Part shown: piece by piece, positions 10,276-21,047 of the stretch
How positions within the stretch are numbered: position 1 is the first letter of the stretch
Layout: each line of letters opens with the position of its first letter
NCBI GenBank assembly: GCA_019914995.1
Contig: CM034128.1
Span: 2,668,501 to 2,732,500 of the forward strand
Reading direction: 5' to 3'
From: Acanthochlamys bracteata
Taxonomy: Eukaryota > Streptophyta > Magnoliopsida > Pandanales > Velloziaceae
Length of the DNA stretch: 64,000 nucleotides
The notes under the pieces: generated by a model
The model's database searches: none
Told to the model about the DNA's origin: nothing
What the model saw: the letters and a program-made list of their open reading frames with translations, nothing else
Made by a program: the position numbers and the translations under genes

Positions 10276-11593
10276 TCAGTAGTTAATTCGTTTATTTGCT
10301 AACTTCTTACCTATATGTAGTTTTCGTTGATTGTTTGAAAAAATAAATGACTATTTATATAAATTTGAACATCCATATCATTTAAGCTAGCTTTTAAAAT
10401 TAAATTTTATCCAAAACTTATTTTATATAGTATCAAAGCATGTCGCATGTAAGAATCAATCTCTAAAAAAATTGTGCTCTATAGTTTTTTTGGTAAAAAG
10501 AGTTAGCTTTGGATGCAAAATAACATAGCGTTAGAGACTTAGAGTTAATTTCTACAGGCAGTACTGTACCCAGCATGGTGTGTCCCTCATCAGAGGGCTA
10601 CATCTATTGCTAAGTTGATCATGATGATGCCATTAGCTATAAGCTACTAATTTTATCATGATAATCTTTTTATGCAATTAGCATGATGTTTTTTAGCTGT
10701 TTGTAATAATGAATGTAGAACCTTTCCGTAATATATAATCCAGCTCAAATAATTGTTTTAATTTGGGACAGTTTGATATTTCATTTAAAAAAATAATTTT
10801 TTAATGAATTTTTTATAGAATTTATTTAAAATTTTGAAAAATATATAATTTTATTATTACTTTTGTTATTTTTTTAATTAAAAATTTAAACTTATTTTTT
10901 AAAATAGAATAAAAATATTTTTTATTTTAAAAAATATTTTTTAAAGACTTTCAAACGCCTTCTAGTCGTTTACCTCGTCTGTCATTAGTCCTCTGGACGA
11001 TCGCTTTATTCTAACATTAAGGGGCTGTTTGGTTCAGCTTATCTCCAACTCTACTTTTCAATTCTCCATTTCACGTTTTTCAATACATATTTTATAAGCA
11101 TATAAAAAATTTATTTAAAAATTTAGAAAGTGTAGAAAAATTCTACTGAATGAGATTTTTTTATTACATATTTTTATTATTTTTTTGGAAGTAAAAAAAA
11201 TAGAGCTCGTTTTTCAAAAAGGACAAAAATATCCTTCATTTCACAAAAGTTCATTTTATAAGCAATCCCAAACGCCCCCTAAATCGATGTATTAAAATTT
11301 GTTATGTTAATCATAATATTTAATTTAATAAAGGTCATGAATATCAAAAAAATAGTTAGGAAGCAGAAAAAAAGGAAAGAAAAAAGAACAAATGAGTTAC
11401 GTTATTATTACTTTCTTGTGGCTTTATAAAGTAAACTCCAAAATAAACAAAATATAATAAAAAGAACAAACGAAAATTTTTCCTAAACCAATTTACGTCG
11501 ATCACATCTATTTTGTAGATTGGATCTATTAAATCTACAATCAGCTAGCCTTGTTCTATCTGATTCTAGCTAGGATGAAGAACAACTACATCA
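10276..11593. other. intergenic, chitinase fragment to peptide gene; MITE copies
   Basis: AT-rich element copies lie at about 10764-10964 and, well preserved, at 11021-11279. No gene is visible in the rest. The last ~50 bases are the probable 3' UTR of the minus-strand peptide gene. Confidence 0.5.
11021..11279 (+). mobile_element. Tourist-like MITE with TAA target duplication
   Basis: This is the best preserved copy of the AT-rich family. It starts GGGGCTGTTTGG and ends CCAAACGCCCCC, an imperfect terminal inverted repeat, and is flanked by TAA on both sides (11018-11020 and 11280-11282). The GGGGC-GTTTGG ends and 3-bp TWA-type duplication are characteristic of PIF/Harbinger (Tourist) MITEs. 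At 259 bp with no coding capacity, it needs a transposase supplied from elsewhere. Confidence 0.75.
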
Positions 11594-11887
11594 CTAATTC
11601 CCTGGTCCCTTTGGGCTAGGGCCCGAAGGCAACCTCGCCATCCAGCAAGACATCGTCAATCTCGCCTTCTCATAAACGCTCAAACTCAGCGCCGAAGAAG
11701 AAGAGCTCGGACTGCAGTCGAAACCTTCACTTGCCACTTCCATGATCTTTAACTCTTCTTCAGTAGTTTTCTTGTTGTCTTCAGGCATCAGCCTTCTCGC
11801 ACTTGCGGTGCAATTGCTAGTCAGCATAGCTCCGGTCATCACCATCGCTAACAATAATGCCGTGGTCCAACTACGAGTTAATGCCAT
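11594..11887 (-). CDS. secreted peptide precursor, PIP/IDA-like (SGPS motif)
   Basis: Single-exon ORF of 97 aa with a hydrophobic signal peptide (residues about 1-29), a variable acidic/Ser-rich middle and a conserved-looking C-terminus, RLPSGPSPKGPGN. The SGPS core followed by basic and Gly/Pro residues is the hallmark of PAMP-induced secreted peptides (PIP/PIPL), relatives of IDA. In the known family the last ~12 residues are released and perceived by HAESA-like receptor kinases such as RLK7. Most PIPs end in GxGH as I recall them; this one ends in Asn as IDA peptides do. A TATA-like element (CTATAAG on the minus strand, about 12005-11999) lies about 115 nt before the ATG. Function as a signalling peptide in immunity or growth is inferred from family membership. 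Confidence 0.75.
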   Translation of the reverse strand: MALTRSWTTALLLAMVMTGAMLTSNCTASARRLMPEDNKKTTEEELKIMEVASEGFDCSPSSSSSALSLSVYEKARLTMSCWMARLPSGPSPKGPGN

Positions 11888-14270
11888 AGCTTGTCAATGA
11901 AAGCTTGAAAGGAGAGTTCTTCTTATCTGCTGTTGAGTTGATTTTGAGTTTGTTGTTCTGCTATGAGGATGAATGCCGGAGAGAAGGTTGGTTATTTACT
12001 TATAGAAGTAGTAATGAGACGGGTTGGTTCATTCTTCTACATGTAGTCGCGTGGGTTTGACTTCTGTTAATTTCTTTTTTAAAATTTTTACGCAACTAGT
12101 CAATATTAAGAAAGAGTCAAGAAAAAGATTTTTGTTGAGATTTCGTGTTGACGAAGATCGATCAATTGAGTTCCGAGTTGGAAACGGTCGACTTACCCGT
12201 TCAACTGAAGCTCGGGAAGCATAGCACGTTGCCGTTAGGAACTTACGATTTCGAATTTGATGAATTATTTCTTCATGCGAAAAAGATAGTCTCCGTGCAG
12301 CTTGCAAGGGCATGTGTTTGAATTTCAGCAGCCTGCAAGCAGTATCTCGTGTTTTGACTGAAATAAAATAGAGCAAAAATCTATGTTCAAACTTTGTGTG
12401 TGAGAAGTATACAAGAAAACAGAAAAAACACACGGCTTCTACGGGTGCGAGCATGGACCTAACCAGAACTGCAAGTAATCTACTACCAATTCAATAATCC
12501 AAAGTCTTCATCATTGAAAAAAGCATAGCTTTGCCATATGGAATACTGACTTCATCATCCAAATGAACGAAGGTTGTCCTCCAAGTCTAGTCACATGTAA
12601 GGATTCAGTAGTCGTTCACTCGTTCCTTCGAGGTTTTGAAAGATCTCAACTTCGAAGGTTCTTGTTTTTCTGCAATGCCAGAAACAGACCGTCAGATTTA
12701 TCGAGTCAAAATCCATAGTTCAAGCATAGACCCAATTAATTATCGCTATCCACAAATAAGGATCAGGAGTTCATAGAAATAAGGAGCTGCAAATAAAGCC
12801 AGATACTAATGAAATAGTGAGTCACTTCAGCTCTTCATTGAAGACTACAAAATTTCAATGAGCAACCTTACAAGCCAAACACCCATGACCACCTCCGTAT
12901 AACTACATTCTACAAACCTTACCACTTCTGTTGAAATTCACTTTCCATATACAAATTAGTAAATGAAGTACAAGTTTTCCAAGATTTCCACCTGACCATC
13001 AATTGCGAACATCGGGGAAAGTTCAGAAACTACAGAAAAACGACCAGCTCAATCTGCAAACCTTCTCCTACTTTTCTGCTTTATATTGACTTCAAAAAAA
13101 CTTAAGACTTTTGGAAAGTACAAAAATCTTCTCCCTTGAATATTTTTGCAGTTTGCCATACTTGTTCATATAGCTCAGAAGGGCCACAAAAGCTGGAAAG
13201 ATTCAACAGGAGAATAGAGAAATACGTCCAAAATATTTACCTCTGCGAAGACCTTCCACCAAACGTACTAGCTGAAATCACTTTATTCTAATCTTGTCAT
13301 CCGAATATCATACAGGTATTGCTCATGGTTAATCAGTCTTTAATATCTTCACTTTGGAGCAGCTCTACTCAGAGAGTTTCAAACTAATCACGCAGAAACC
13401 CAAAACCATATACCATGACCATGTAACAAAGGCTCGAGACTCCAATCAGTTACTGCTAACATAAAACCTATTATATGATACTGATTATTACAATACTTTA
13501 TGCCTATTTATTACCCAAATTTGCCAAATTTTGTTATAACTGTAGTTCAACGTTCCCAACTGCTAACTCAATACAATCAGCTTCTTGATAAAAACCACTC
13601 CAACCCACTCCATCTAATATTAAGAACTACTTCTGGAATGATTGCGTGCTCGGAAATGGGCTTTCCCAGCACGCATTTTGGAGAAGCAACTCTATAATTG
13701 GTTCAAACCACATGTTCTATAATAGAGGGTGGCTGACATGATTCTAGGAGATACTAGGTGGGAGTTTGATGTGATTTTAGGAGATACTAACCAAACACTA
13801 ATCACAAATGTGGTTTTAAAACTTCGATTTTGTTTTAAAAGCTACTCCAAACGCTTGGCAAACAGATCCTATAAGAGGAAAAGCTTCCACCACCATTTGC
13901 AGTTCATTCATAGTATGGTGGCTTGTACCGCATACTGCCATTCAGCCTATGCAAAACAATGCAGTCATTCAATACTAAGATAGCACCATTCTTATTTTTT
14001 ATCGATTTCACCTCCATTTCTCTAAACAACGTAAAAAAACTGAGCCAAGTTTCCAACTTGATTTCCTTCTCTTATTTTATAATGGTTAGATAGCATAAGA
14101 AAAGGAAATAATTGAAAACACGCCATATCTACCACATAGGATCATCATGCCTAACTAACCAAAGAAGCACTGAACAAGTACTGGACTAAAAGCTACTTTG
14201 AAACAAGGTTAAGATCCAAATATTATAGTAGCTCAACATTCTAACAACTTTACAGTAGTAATAACTTCTT

Positions 14271-14850
14271 GCTGTTAGATGTAACACTGGAAGAGCTAAT
14301 TGAGACAAAAGAATCTAAAAGGCCCGATCTATTACATTAGAAATTCTAATCTAATCCAAAAACTTAAATCAATAGATTATGAATTCTTTAATATATTAGT
14401 TCTCTTCTCATCTTTTCTTTATTTTATAAAACTAATCCACTTACTTTTGAACCAACAATCTCCCTCCAAGAGTTATCCATACTTTTTTCATCTGAACATC
14501 TATGGCACACAAAGTACGTTGATCGTTTAGAATTTCAGCAATTTGGTTTCGAGCATTATTACTGTACACCAAAAGACAATCTTCAGAATCTAATTTGTTC
14601 TAAATCATCATTCGTCATGCGAAAACTAACGAGTAATGCTGCTCTAACATACTCATTGCACTATCAATTAGAGATATAACATGCGTAGGTCAGCGAGAGC
14701 TACTATATATATCTGGCTTCTAATCAAACTATCGGATCTCATATCACTATTGGAAGATATAATATCGGAGGAGCTAATTAAGATAAGGAATCCGAAGGGT
14801 TTGGTTCATAAACTAAAAAGTTCAATCTAATCCAAAGTCAATAATAATCA
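14271..14850 (+). repeat. two diverged copies of a dispersed repeat
   Basis: The sequence from about 14288 (GGAAGAGCTAATTGAGACAA) recurs from about 14764 as GGAGGAGCTAATTAAGATAA, and both continue with similar text through CAATCTAATCCAAA-like sequence. The 14751 copy begins TTGGAAGATATAATATCGGAGG, which recurs at about 35881 as TTGGAAGATATAATATTAGAGG. This may be LTR-retrotransposon debris. Ends are not resolved. Confidence 0.4.
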
Positions 14851-15068
14851 AATCATATTTTAATTAGCCAAGTATGTTTCTATTGGATAATCGCAAACAA
14901 ACATTTTAGAATATTCTTCTCTTAACTTAGAGATACAATTATGAGTTAATTAGTCATATGAAATACAAATAAGAGTATTCATATCTAAATCTTCCATATA
15001 TAACGTGTTTTATATGGCTGTACTTGATTTCACAAAAGTAAAAAGTGAAAAGCGAAGTTTTTAAAAAA

Positions 15069-15180
15069 AATGAGTTGAAAGTAAAATTTAATTTTTATGT
15101 TTTAATTATTTTTTAAAATGAGCTGAAACTGAAGTTTAGATTTTATATTTCAATTATTTTTAAAATTGGTTGGAAGTATA
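15069..15180 (+). repeat. degenerate ~48-bp tandem repeat
   Basis: Two full units and a partial third begin ATGAGTTGAAAGTAAAATTT, ATGAGCTGAAACTGAAGTTT and ATTGGTTGGAAGTATAAA, each followed by an AT-rich tail ending in CAATTATTTTTAAA-type sequence. Non-coding. Confidence 0.55.
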
Positions 15181-15931
15181 AAAAAAAATTTTATCTCGAA
15201 AAATATGGAAATGAGAGGATGAAATTTAAGCGGAAGTAGAGATCTACGAGAAATTGTAGTTCTGAATTCTTTTATAGTGTTAAAATACATGAACTCACTG
15301 GAACTGTAAATTTGACGAAAGAAATTAAAATTTTGGTAAATTGAAACACGTCAATATAATATAAAAAGTTTGAAGTTATGTTTCTAGTGAAGATGAGAGA
15401 TTTGTAACTATCATATATTCGAAGTGGAATTAATTGCCTTTGTTCTTAACTTCTTATAAACTATACAATATACATGGATAAATGGTAATTTATTTATCAA
15501 TGGATAAGGGACTGAAAAATCGCTTTAACAATAATAACTTTCGAAAATGAACTAAAAAGGCTTACAGGGTTGATGTCGCTAAACGGTTTAATTATAGCTC
15601 ATTAATGCAAAGATCTGAAAAGTGTAGCTCCTTTCTCTTTTGGATTTTTGTGATTTTTCTATATCGAAAGATTTTGCGCCACAAGCGGAAAATACTGCGG
15701 CTTTCGTTTTTCCTCCGCGCGATTCGAAGATCGATCAATCCAACCCGTTGAATCACTAGAGTTTCCTGGATTTTTATTTCATTCTCTATCTTCTCCCATA
15801 AGAAATTCGATTACTAACCAGTTAGAATTAGTTACAGGTTTATAATTTTGAGTTAGGAGACTTCAATTTTTACTCGTTTATTCTTTTGTTTTTGTCTCTA
15901 CAAAGGATTGATTGATAAACAGTTGGAAGGA

Positions 15932-18900
15932 ATGACGATGAAGGCGCCAACAAGTGGATTGAGTTTGGCGCCACAGTTGGGAGCTCCGTCGAAGAAGGTC
16001 CTCGCCGTCGGCCGGGTAGCTCTCCGGACTTCGTTCTTCAATGGCGGTGGTAAGCAATTTTCGTTTTGGATTTTTTCAAAGTTAAGAATTATGAGTAGTT
16101 TTCGTATTCTAGAAGCTGAGTCATTCAGCTGAACGGTGGATAATTCGAGTGTTTGACATTCTGCAAGTGAACATGTAGTTACTTCAACCAATCAGCTTCC
16201 AAAACTTGCATTGGTTTTTCTAGTTATTGGATGGAGTGTTTAATGAGTACATGTCACTGCAAAGTTTGTTATAGCATCAATATATTGGATGTTTTTGGGT
16301 ATCTCATCTTAGCTTATTGAAGGGGCAAAGGAGCTTGTGCTGACCCTTACTCATGACGAATTTGATTTTCTTAGTAAGCAGTGTACACAATTATGGCATT
16401 CTAGACCCACTGCCACGTTTTCATGCATTACAAGGTCATATGAGCAACATTGATGTGTTCTCAAGTTTTGCTATTAGCTTATATGCATGTGAACATGTCA
16501 TGCAGCTTTTATTCTCCTTTTCGAATTGAGTATCTACATTTTAGACCGAAAAAATTGTCTATTGTACATGATTCTCAGTGGGAGCTCTAAGACCTAGGGG
16601 TTTACGAATATCCAATCCCAACCAGTCGAAATGTGGTGCACAATGTGGAGGAGCTCTTGGTGCTCAGATGAATCTATTTGACCGGCTAGCTAGAGTAATT
16701 AAGGTGGGTTTCTAAAACTGGACTAATAAACATTAATCTTATATTGTTGCTTCTTTCGTACTTGTTTATGATGTCCTTTGTCATCCTAGTCATATGCAAA
16801 TGCTATTTTGAGTACTATGGAAGATCCAGAAAAGATACTGGAGCAAGCAGTGCTTGAGATGAATGATGACTTGACAAAGATGCGTCAAGCAACAGCCCAG
16901 GTGTGCCTTCTGAAAATTTCTTTATGCTTTGTATGCTGAACATTGGCACCAAAGATCTGTGTTACTGGATTTTTCTCAAGTCTTGACAGCTAATAAGTAG
17001 ATATCCTCCCCAGCTAAAAGATTCTTCTTTTTCTTGTTGACATGAATAAGGTTTTAGCTTCTCAGAAAAGGTTGGAAAACAAATATAAAGCTGCCCAGCA
17101 AGCTTCTGATGATTGGTAAATCTCATATTTGAGATTCTGTGCTTTAGCTTTTCAATCTAATACCTCATCCTTCTAATATAGTCACTCCTAATTCAGGTAC
17201 CGTAAGGCACAGCTTGCTCTTCAAAAGGGCGATGAAGATCTGGCTCGTGAGGCTTTGAAAAGGCGAAAATCTTATGCTGTAGGTATCTATCTAAAAATTA
17301 TGGTACACTGAGCCTGGGATTGTTCTCATTCTCTAAGACATCTTTGATGGCTTATAACCTTGTTAGGATAGCTCAAATTTATGAAGTTCTAGTTCCAGAC
17401 GTATGATGGTTAAAATTTCTCGTTAGGAACATATCCAAGATTCAGATGGATGTAAGATATACACAAATTGATGAAATCTAAGCATCATTTTCTGCATATT
17501 CGTTATTAAGGTTCACCTATTCAAACTAGGCAGTGAGTTTGTGTCCCATGTTTTATGTGCAAGTGTTTATATCTACAGCTTTCTTTTTTTTAAGGATAAC
17601 GCAAGCTCAATGAAAGCTCAGCTTGATCAGCAAAAAAGTGTCGTGGACAACCTTGTCTCAAATACTCGAGTAAGTAGGCTCAACAGAAATTTTGGAGATA
17701 TTCATTGTACTTCTTCAATGGCATATGCTTCAAAAGGAGTGTTTCTAATATTAGAAATCAGTTGGAGCACTTTATAAATACAAAAGCGTGGTGTGCTTCA
17801 TCAAATTTCATGAAGCAATAGATGCCCTTTTTGTTGCTTTTATCAGACCCTGATGATTTCTATCATGTGATGAATGGTGCAACTTCTTTGCAGTTACCAT
17901 TATGCTTTTCTAAATTTACTTTCTATTTAGCCTGTCAAATGGTTTTACTTCTATGTATATCAGCCACTTTTAGGCCAGGGCAACTTGCTTTCTTGTATTG
18001 CTAATCTTCAATAAATCTGGTGCTTTTATGAAGACTTTTGCTAGTGTTTTCTCTTGGCTTATGTGAAATCAAATGCTGGGTGATTATTGAAATTTTACAA
18101 CTCCTGAACAGATGCAGTGACACATTTTATGAACTCTTATTGAATGCATGCTTGACCTTCATGTAGCTTTTGGAGAGCAAGATTCAAGAAGCTAAGTCAA
18201 AGAAAGATACTCTCAAAGCCCGTGCTCAATCAGCAAAGTCTGTCAAGTTCTCCTTATAATGTTGGTGTATAGAAAGCTATCGGACTGAAAGATTCTTTAT
18301 TGTTGTTTTTTTTAGAACTGCGACTAAAGTAAGTGAAATGTTGGGGAATGTCAATACAAGTAGTGCTCTTTCAGCTTTTGAGAAGATGGAGGAGAAAGGT
18401 AGGCCTTTTTGACTTTTGGTTGAATGCTACTGTAATTGGCATATCCTAAGCTGTCATTTCTAAAACTCAATGAAGATCTCTAGTGCATATAGGATCCCTT
18501 TTAGAATTTGATTGCATATGATTGTCAACAATAGTTTTACGGATGGTCCATAAAGTGGTTATGCCAGGAGCAAGGTCCAAGCTGTATAGTGTATACTTCC
18601 TGTGCAGCAGCTGTAGTAGTTCAACATTTAATGCTCTTGAAGTCTAATTCCGCTGTTCTTGCTCAATAGTTTTGGCTATGGAGTCTCAAGCGGATGCCCT
18701 CAATCAGCTAACAACAGATGATCTTGAAGGAAAGGTAATCTTTCCATATCATCCTGCATTGCTTTTCTGAATGTATTTGATTTTATACTAGCTTAATTCT
18801 TTGTTTCTTTCTTATGCAGTTTGCGTTGCTTGAAAGCTCATCGGTTGATGATGACCTTGCAAAGTTAAAGAAAGAACTAGGACCGGTACTTTCTGTCTCA

Positions 18901-19981
18901 CAAAAAAATCTCATTCATTTTGCAGTTATTATTTTGAAGAGGAGACATCAACACATATACAAGTTGGTGTGCCAGCGTAACTGTAGCATGAAGGATGCAT
19001 GTCTGTGTGGTTATCTTTCATAAGAATTATTTGAATTTATTCTCAAGAAATGTTCTTTTCTGAACAATCAAAGCCATAGTCCTTGATATTATTAGGCTGC
19101 AAGTATGTGTCGAATTGGTTTAGCGTAGATCCATTTCTGGCACATAATTTGTTGGTCAGAAGAACGTGCTCTAGTAGTTTACTTTTGAAGGCAAGCATTG
19201 TTCTTGTTCTCCAATTAACTGTGCAGACACTATGCCGGGTAATTAACAAGGAGACAGTCGGATTAGCATTTAGAAATTAGAAACATCTGCCTATTACTGA
19301 TACTTACTAATATCAAGATGATGATGATCTTTTAACTAGAACCTGTGCGCTTAAAGTTATTGGTTGGTGTCTTCTGCTAGCCATCATAAAGAACTTCTTT
19401 TGCAGGCCATGATACCTACCCCTAGATGAAGAACTTCTTTTGCCTCTCCTTCCCCTGCACAGCTTTCTTAAGTCTCAATTAATCTCTTGAGCCGGCGTTA
19501 GTTCGAAAGGAATGAGATAACTATTGATTAGGTCTTGTGTGTTGGTGCCTGAATAGCTTTTTGGACTCAAACTAGTCTCATTTATTTGGTACTGTATTGC
19601 ATGGTCTAATGATCAAACTATATCTTCAATGATGATATTGTCAAGATATTCCTTTACAGCATGCAACTTTGTTGTTGTGAGACTTTACGCCTTCTTCTTA
19701 CGATTCCATTATTATCTTTCTGCTTTATTTTTGTTGCTTTTCCGTTAGAATTGCAATCAGTTTGTGTCTTTCAAATAACTTCTAATGTACCTCATACGAC
19801 ATTTATATTTAAGTTGAAAAGTAATTATGTTTTGTTTTCCTGTTCGCATGTGTAGAAAGGAGAGCTTCCTCCAGGTAGATCGGCAGTTAGCAGTAGCAGC
19901 TCCAGTCAAGCATATTCGTACAAGGACATGGAGGTTGAAAAGGAACTTAATGAGCTAAGGAGAAGGGTTAATGACTATTAA
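15932..19981 (+). CDS. VIPP1: vesicle-inducing protein in plastids 1 (VIPP1/IM30)
   Basis: PspA/IM30-family (ESCRT-III-like) protein of the chloroplast inner envelope and thylakoid, forming large rings needed for thylakoid biogenesis and membrane protection. Exons: 15932-16049, 16579-16703, 16790-16900, 17051-17115, 17197-17278, 17595-17669, 18167-18237, 18316-18398, 18670-18734, 18820-18885, 19856-19981 (987 nt, 328 aa). The first ~65 residues are a Ser/Arg-rich transit peptide. The PspA-like coiled-coil core starts at [19 protein letters not shown] (amphipathic helix) and includes [71 protein letters not shown] and the [14 protein letters not shown] segment. The chloroplast-specific Ser-rich linker and C-terminal helix ([15 protein letters not shown]) are present, which separates VIPP1 from bacterial PspA. 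The ATG at 15932 has a second in-frame Met two codons later. Intron 10 (970 nt) is unusually long for this gene. Confidence 0.95.
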
Positions 19982-20243
19982 TAACTTTCTTTTACTCCAT
20001 TGCTTACGAGACCAGCTAGTACTTCTTGCTGCTCAAGAAATTGTTTTATCATTGAAGATGCATCTACATGTTTGCAAGTTATGGGGCAATGCTGGAATTA
20101 TGAGAGTTGTAGAGTTTGACGTTGCTGTGCTTTGAGGAAATGTGTAGGGTACAGGATACTTATGTAAAGGAATGTAACGACATTAATCCATGTAAAAGTT
20201 TGCTGAATGTCATTTTGTGCAGCTTCTAACTATGTTAACATTA

Positions 20244-20466
20244 GGGGATGTTTTAGAATGTTTTTTAAAAAAAGTTTTTACAGAACGAAAGTTATTTTCA
20301 AAAATTTTAAAATAATAATTTTTTATATCAAATAAATAGTAAATTAAATAATAATAGAATTTTATTTTGTAATTTTTTTATATATTTATATTTTTTTAAT
20401 ATTATAAAAAAATATATATAATTAAAATTGAAATAAAAAAGTTCAAAAATTCAGTCAAAGGGCACC
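20244..20466 (-). mobile_element. AT-rich Tourist-like MITE copy
   Basis: It starts GGGGATGTTTTAGAATG and ends AAAGGGCACC, imperfect inverted ends, with TTA before and TAA after. The AT-rich interior resembles the 11021-11279 family in reverse orientation. Non-coding, about 220 bp. Confidence 0.5.
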
Positions 20467-20673
20467 TAAGTTATCTAGTTTGTTAATGTATATGAAGGAG
20501 ATGATTAAAATTCGAAAGCCACCTCCCTGTTTTTTCTTCAATGATTTTGTAAATATTTTTCTTAGTATTTCACTAGATTAAGTTATTAGCTACAGGTTGG
20601 AGCTAGTTAATAACTGTAAATTTGTTTGGTAAAGCTTCTAAAATTAGACGGCATGTTTAGTTTTTACAAAATT

Positions 20674-20907
20674 GGGTGCGTTTTGAAATTACTTATAAAA
20701 TAAAATTTTTTTAAAATAAAAAATATTTTTATTTTTTTATTTTTTAAAAATAATAAAAATATATAATAAAAAGATTTTATTATATAAAATTTTTTTTACA
20801 CTTTTTAAATTTTTAAATAATTTTGTTAAATATTTATAAAATATATATTAAAAATATAAAATTAAAAATTAAAAATTTCGTTTAAAAAAAGCAAAAACAA
20901 ACTCACC
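20674..20907 (-). mobile_element. AT-rich Tourist-like MITE copy (inverted)
   Basis: It opens GGGTGCGTTTTGAAATTACTT and ends near AAAACAAACTCACC, with the family's internal motifs in reverse complement (AATAATAAAAATATATAATAAAA, TTTATTATATAAAATTTT). It lies about 140 bp upstream of the THA8-like start codon, so it sits inside that promoter region. Confidence 0.5.
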
Positions 20908-21047
20908 AAGCTGCGGGAGATGTTTTCTTGTGCTTCTGCTTTATTAAATATATACGTAGATATTTATTTGTGTTTCTAACTTCTCTTTCTCATTATATTT
21001 ATTAAGCTCGCTCCTCCCAAGGCTTTTCTGCACAAGGCTTTTCTACC

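Larger units (their letters stand above)
11888..15931. other. 4-kb intergenic region, peptide gene to VIPP1
   Basis: I find no supported gene. A 141-codon minus-strand frame at 12029-12454 has no recognisable domain. 13736-13790 contains a short direct repeat (ATTCTAGGAGATACTA and ATTTTAGGAGATACTA, about 47 bp apart). 14271-14850 contains two diverged copies of a dispersed repeat. 15069-15180 contains a degenerate ~48-bp tandem repeat. The last ~300 bases should hold the VIPP1 promoter and 5' UTR. Confidence 0.45.
19982..21047. other. intergenic, VIPP1 to THA8-like gene; two AT-rich element copies
   Basis: This holds the VIPP1 3' UTR and the THA8-like promoter. AT-rich element copies lie at about 20244-20466 (flanked TTA/TAA) and, inverted, about 20674-20907. 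A possible TATA element (AAATATATAC) lies near 20946. I see no gene. Confidence 0.5.

Noticed and set aside
12029-12454. 141-codon minus-strand open frame
   Set aside because: No domain, no splice context, no signal peptide and Lys/Phe/Arg-rich composition expected by chance; it overlaps another random frame on the plus strand.
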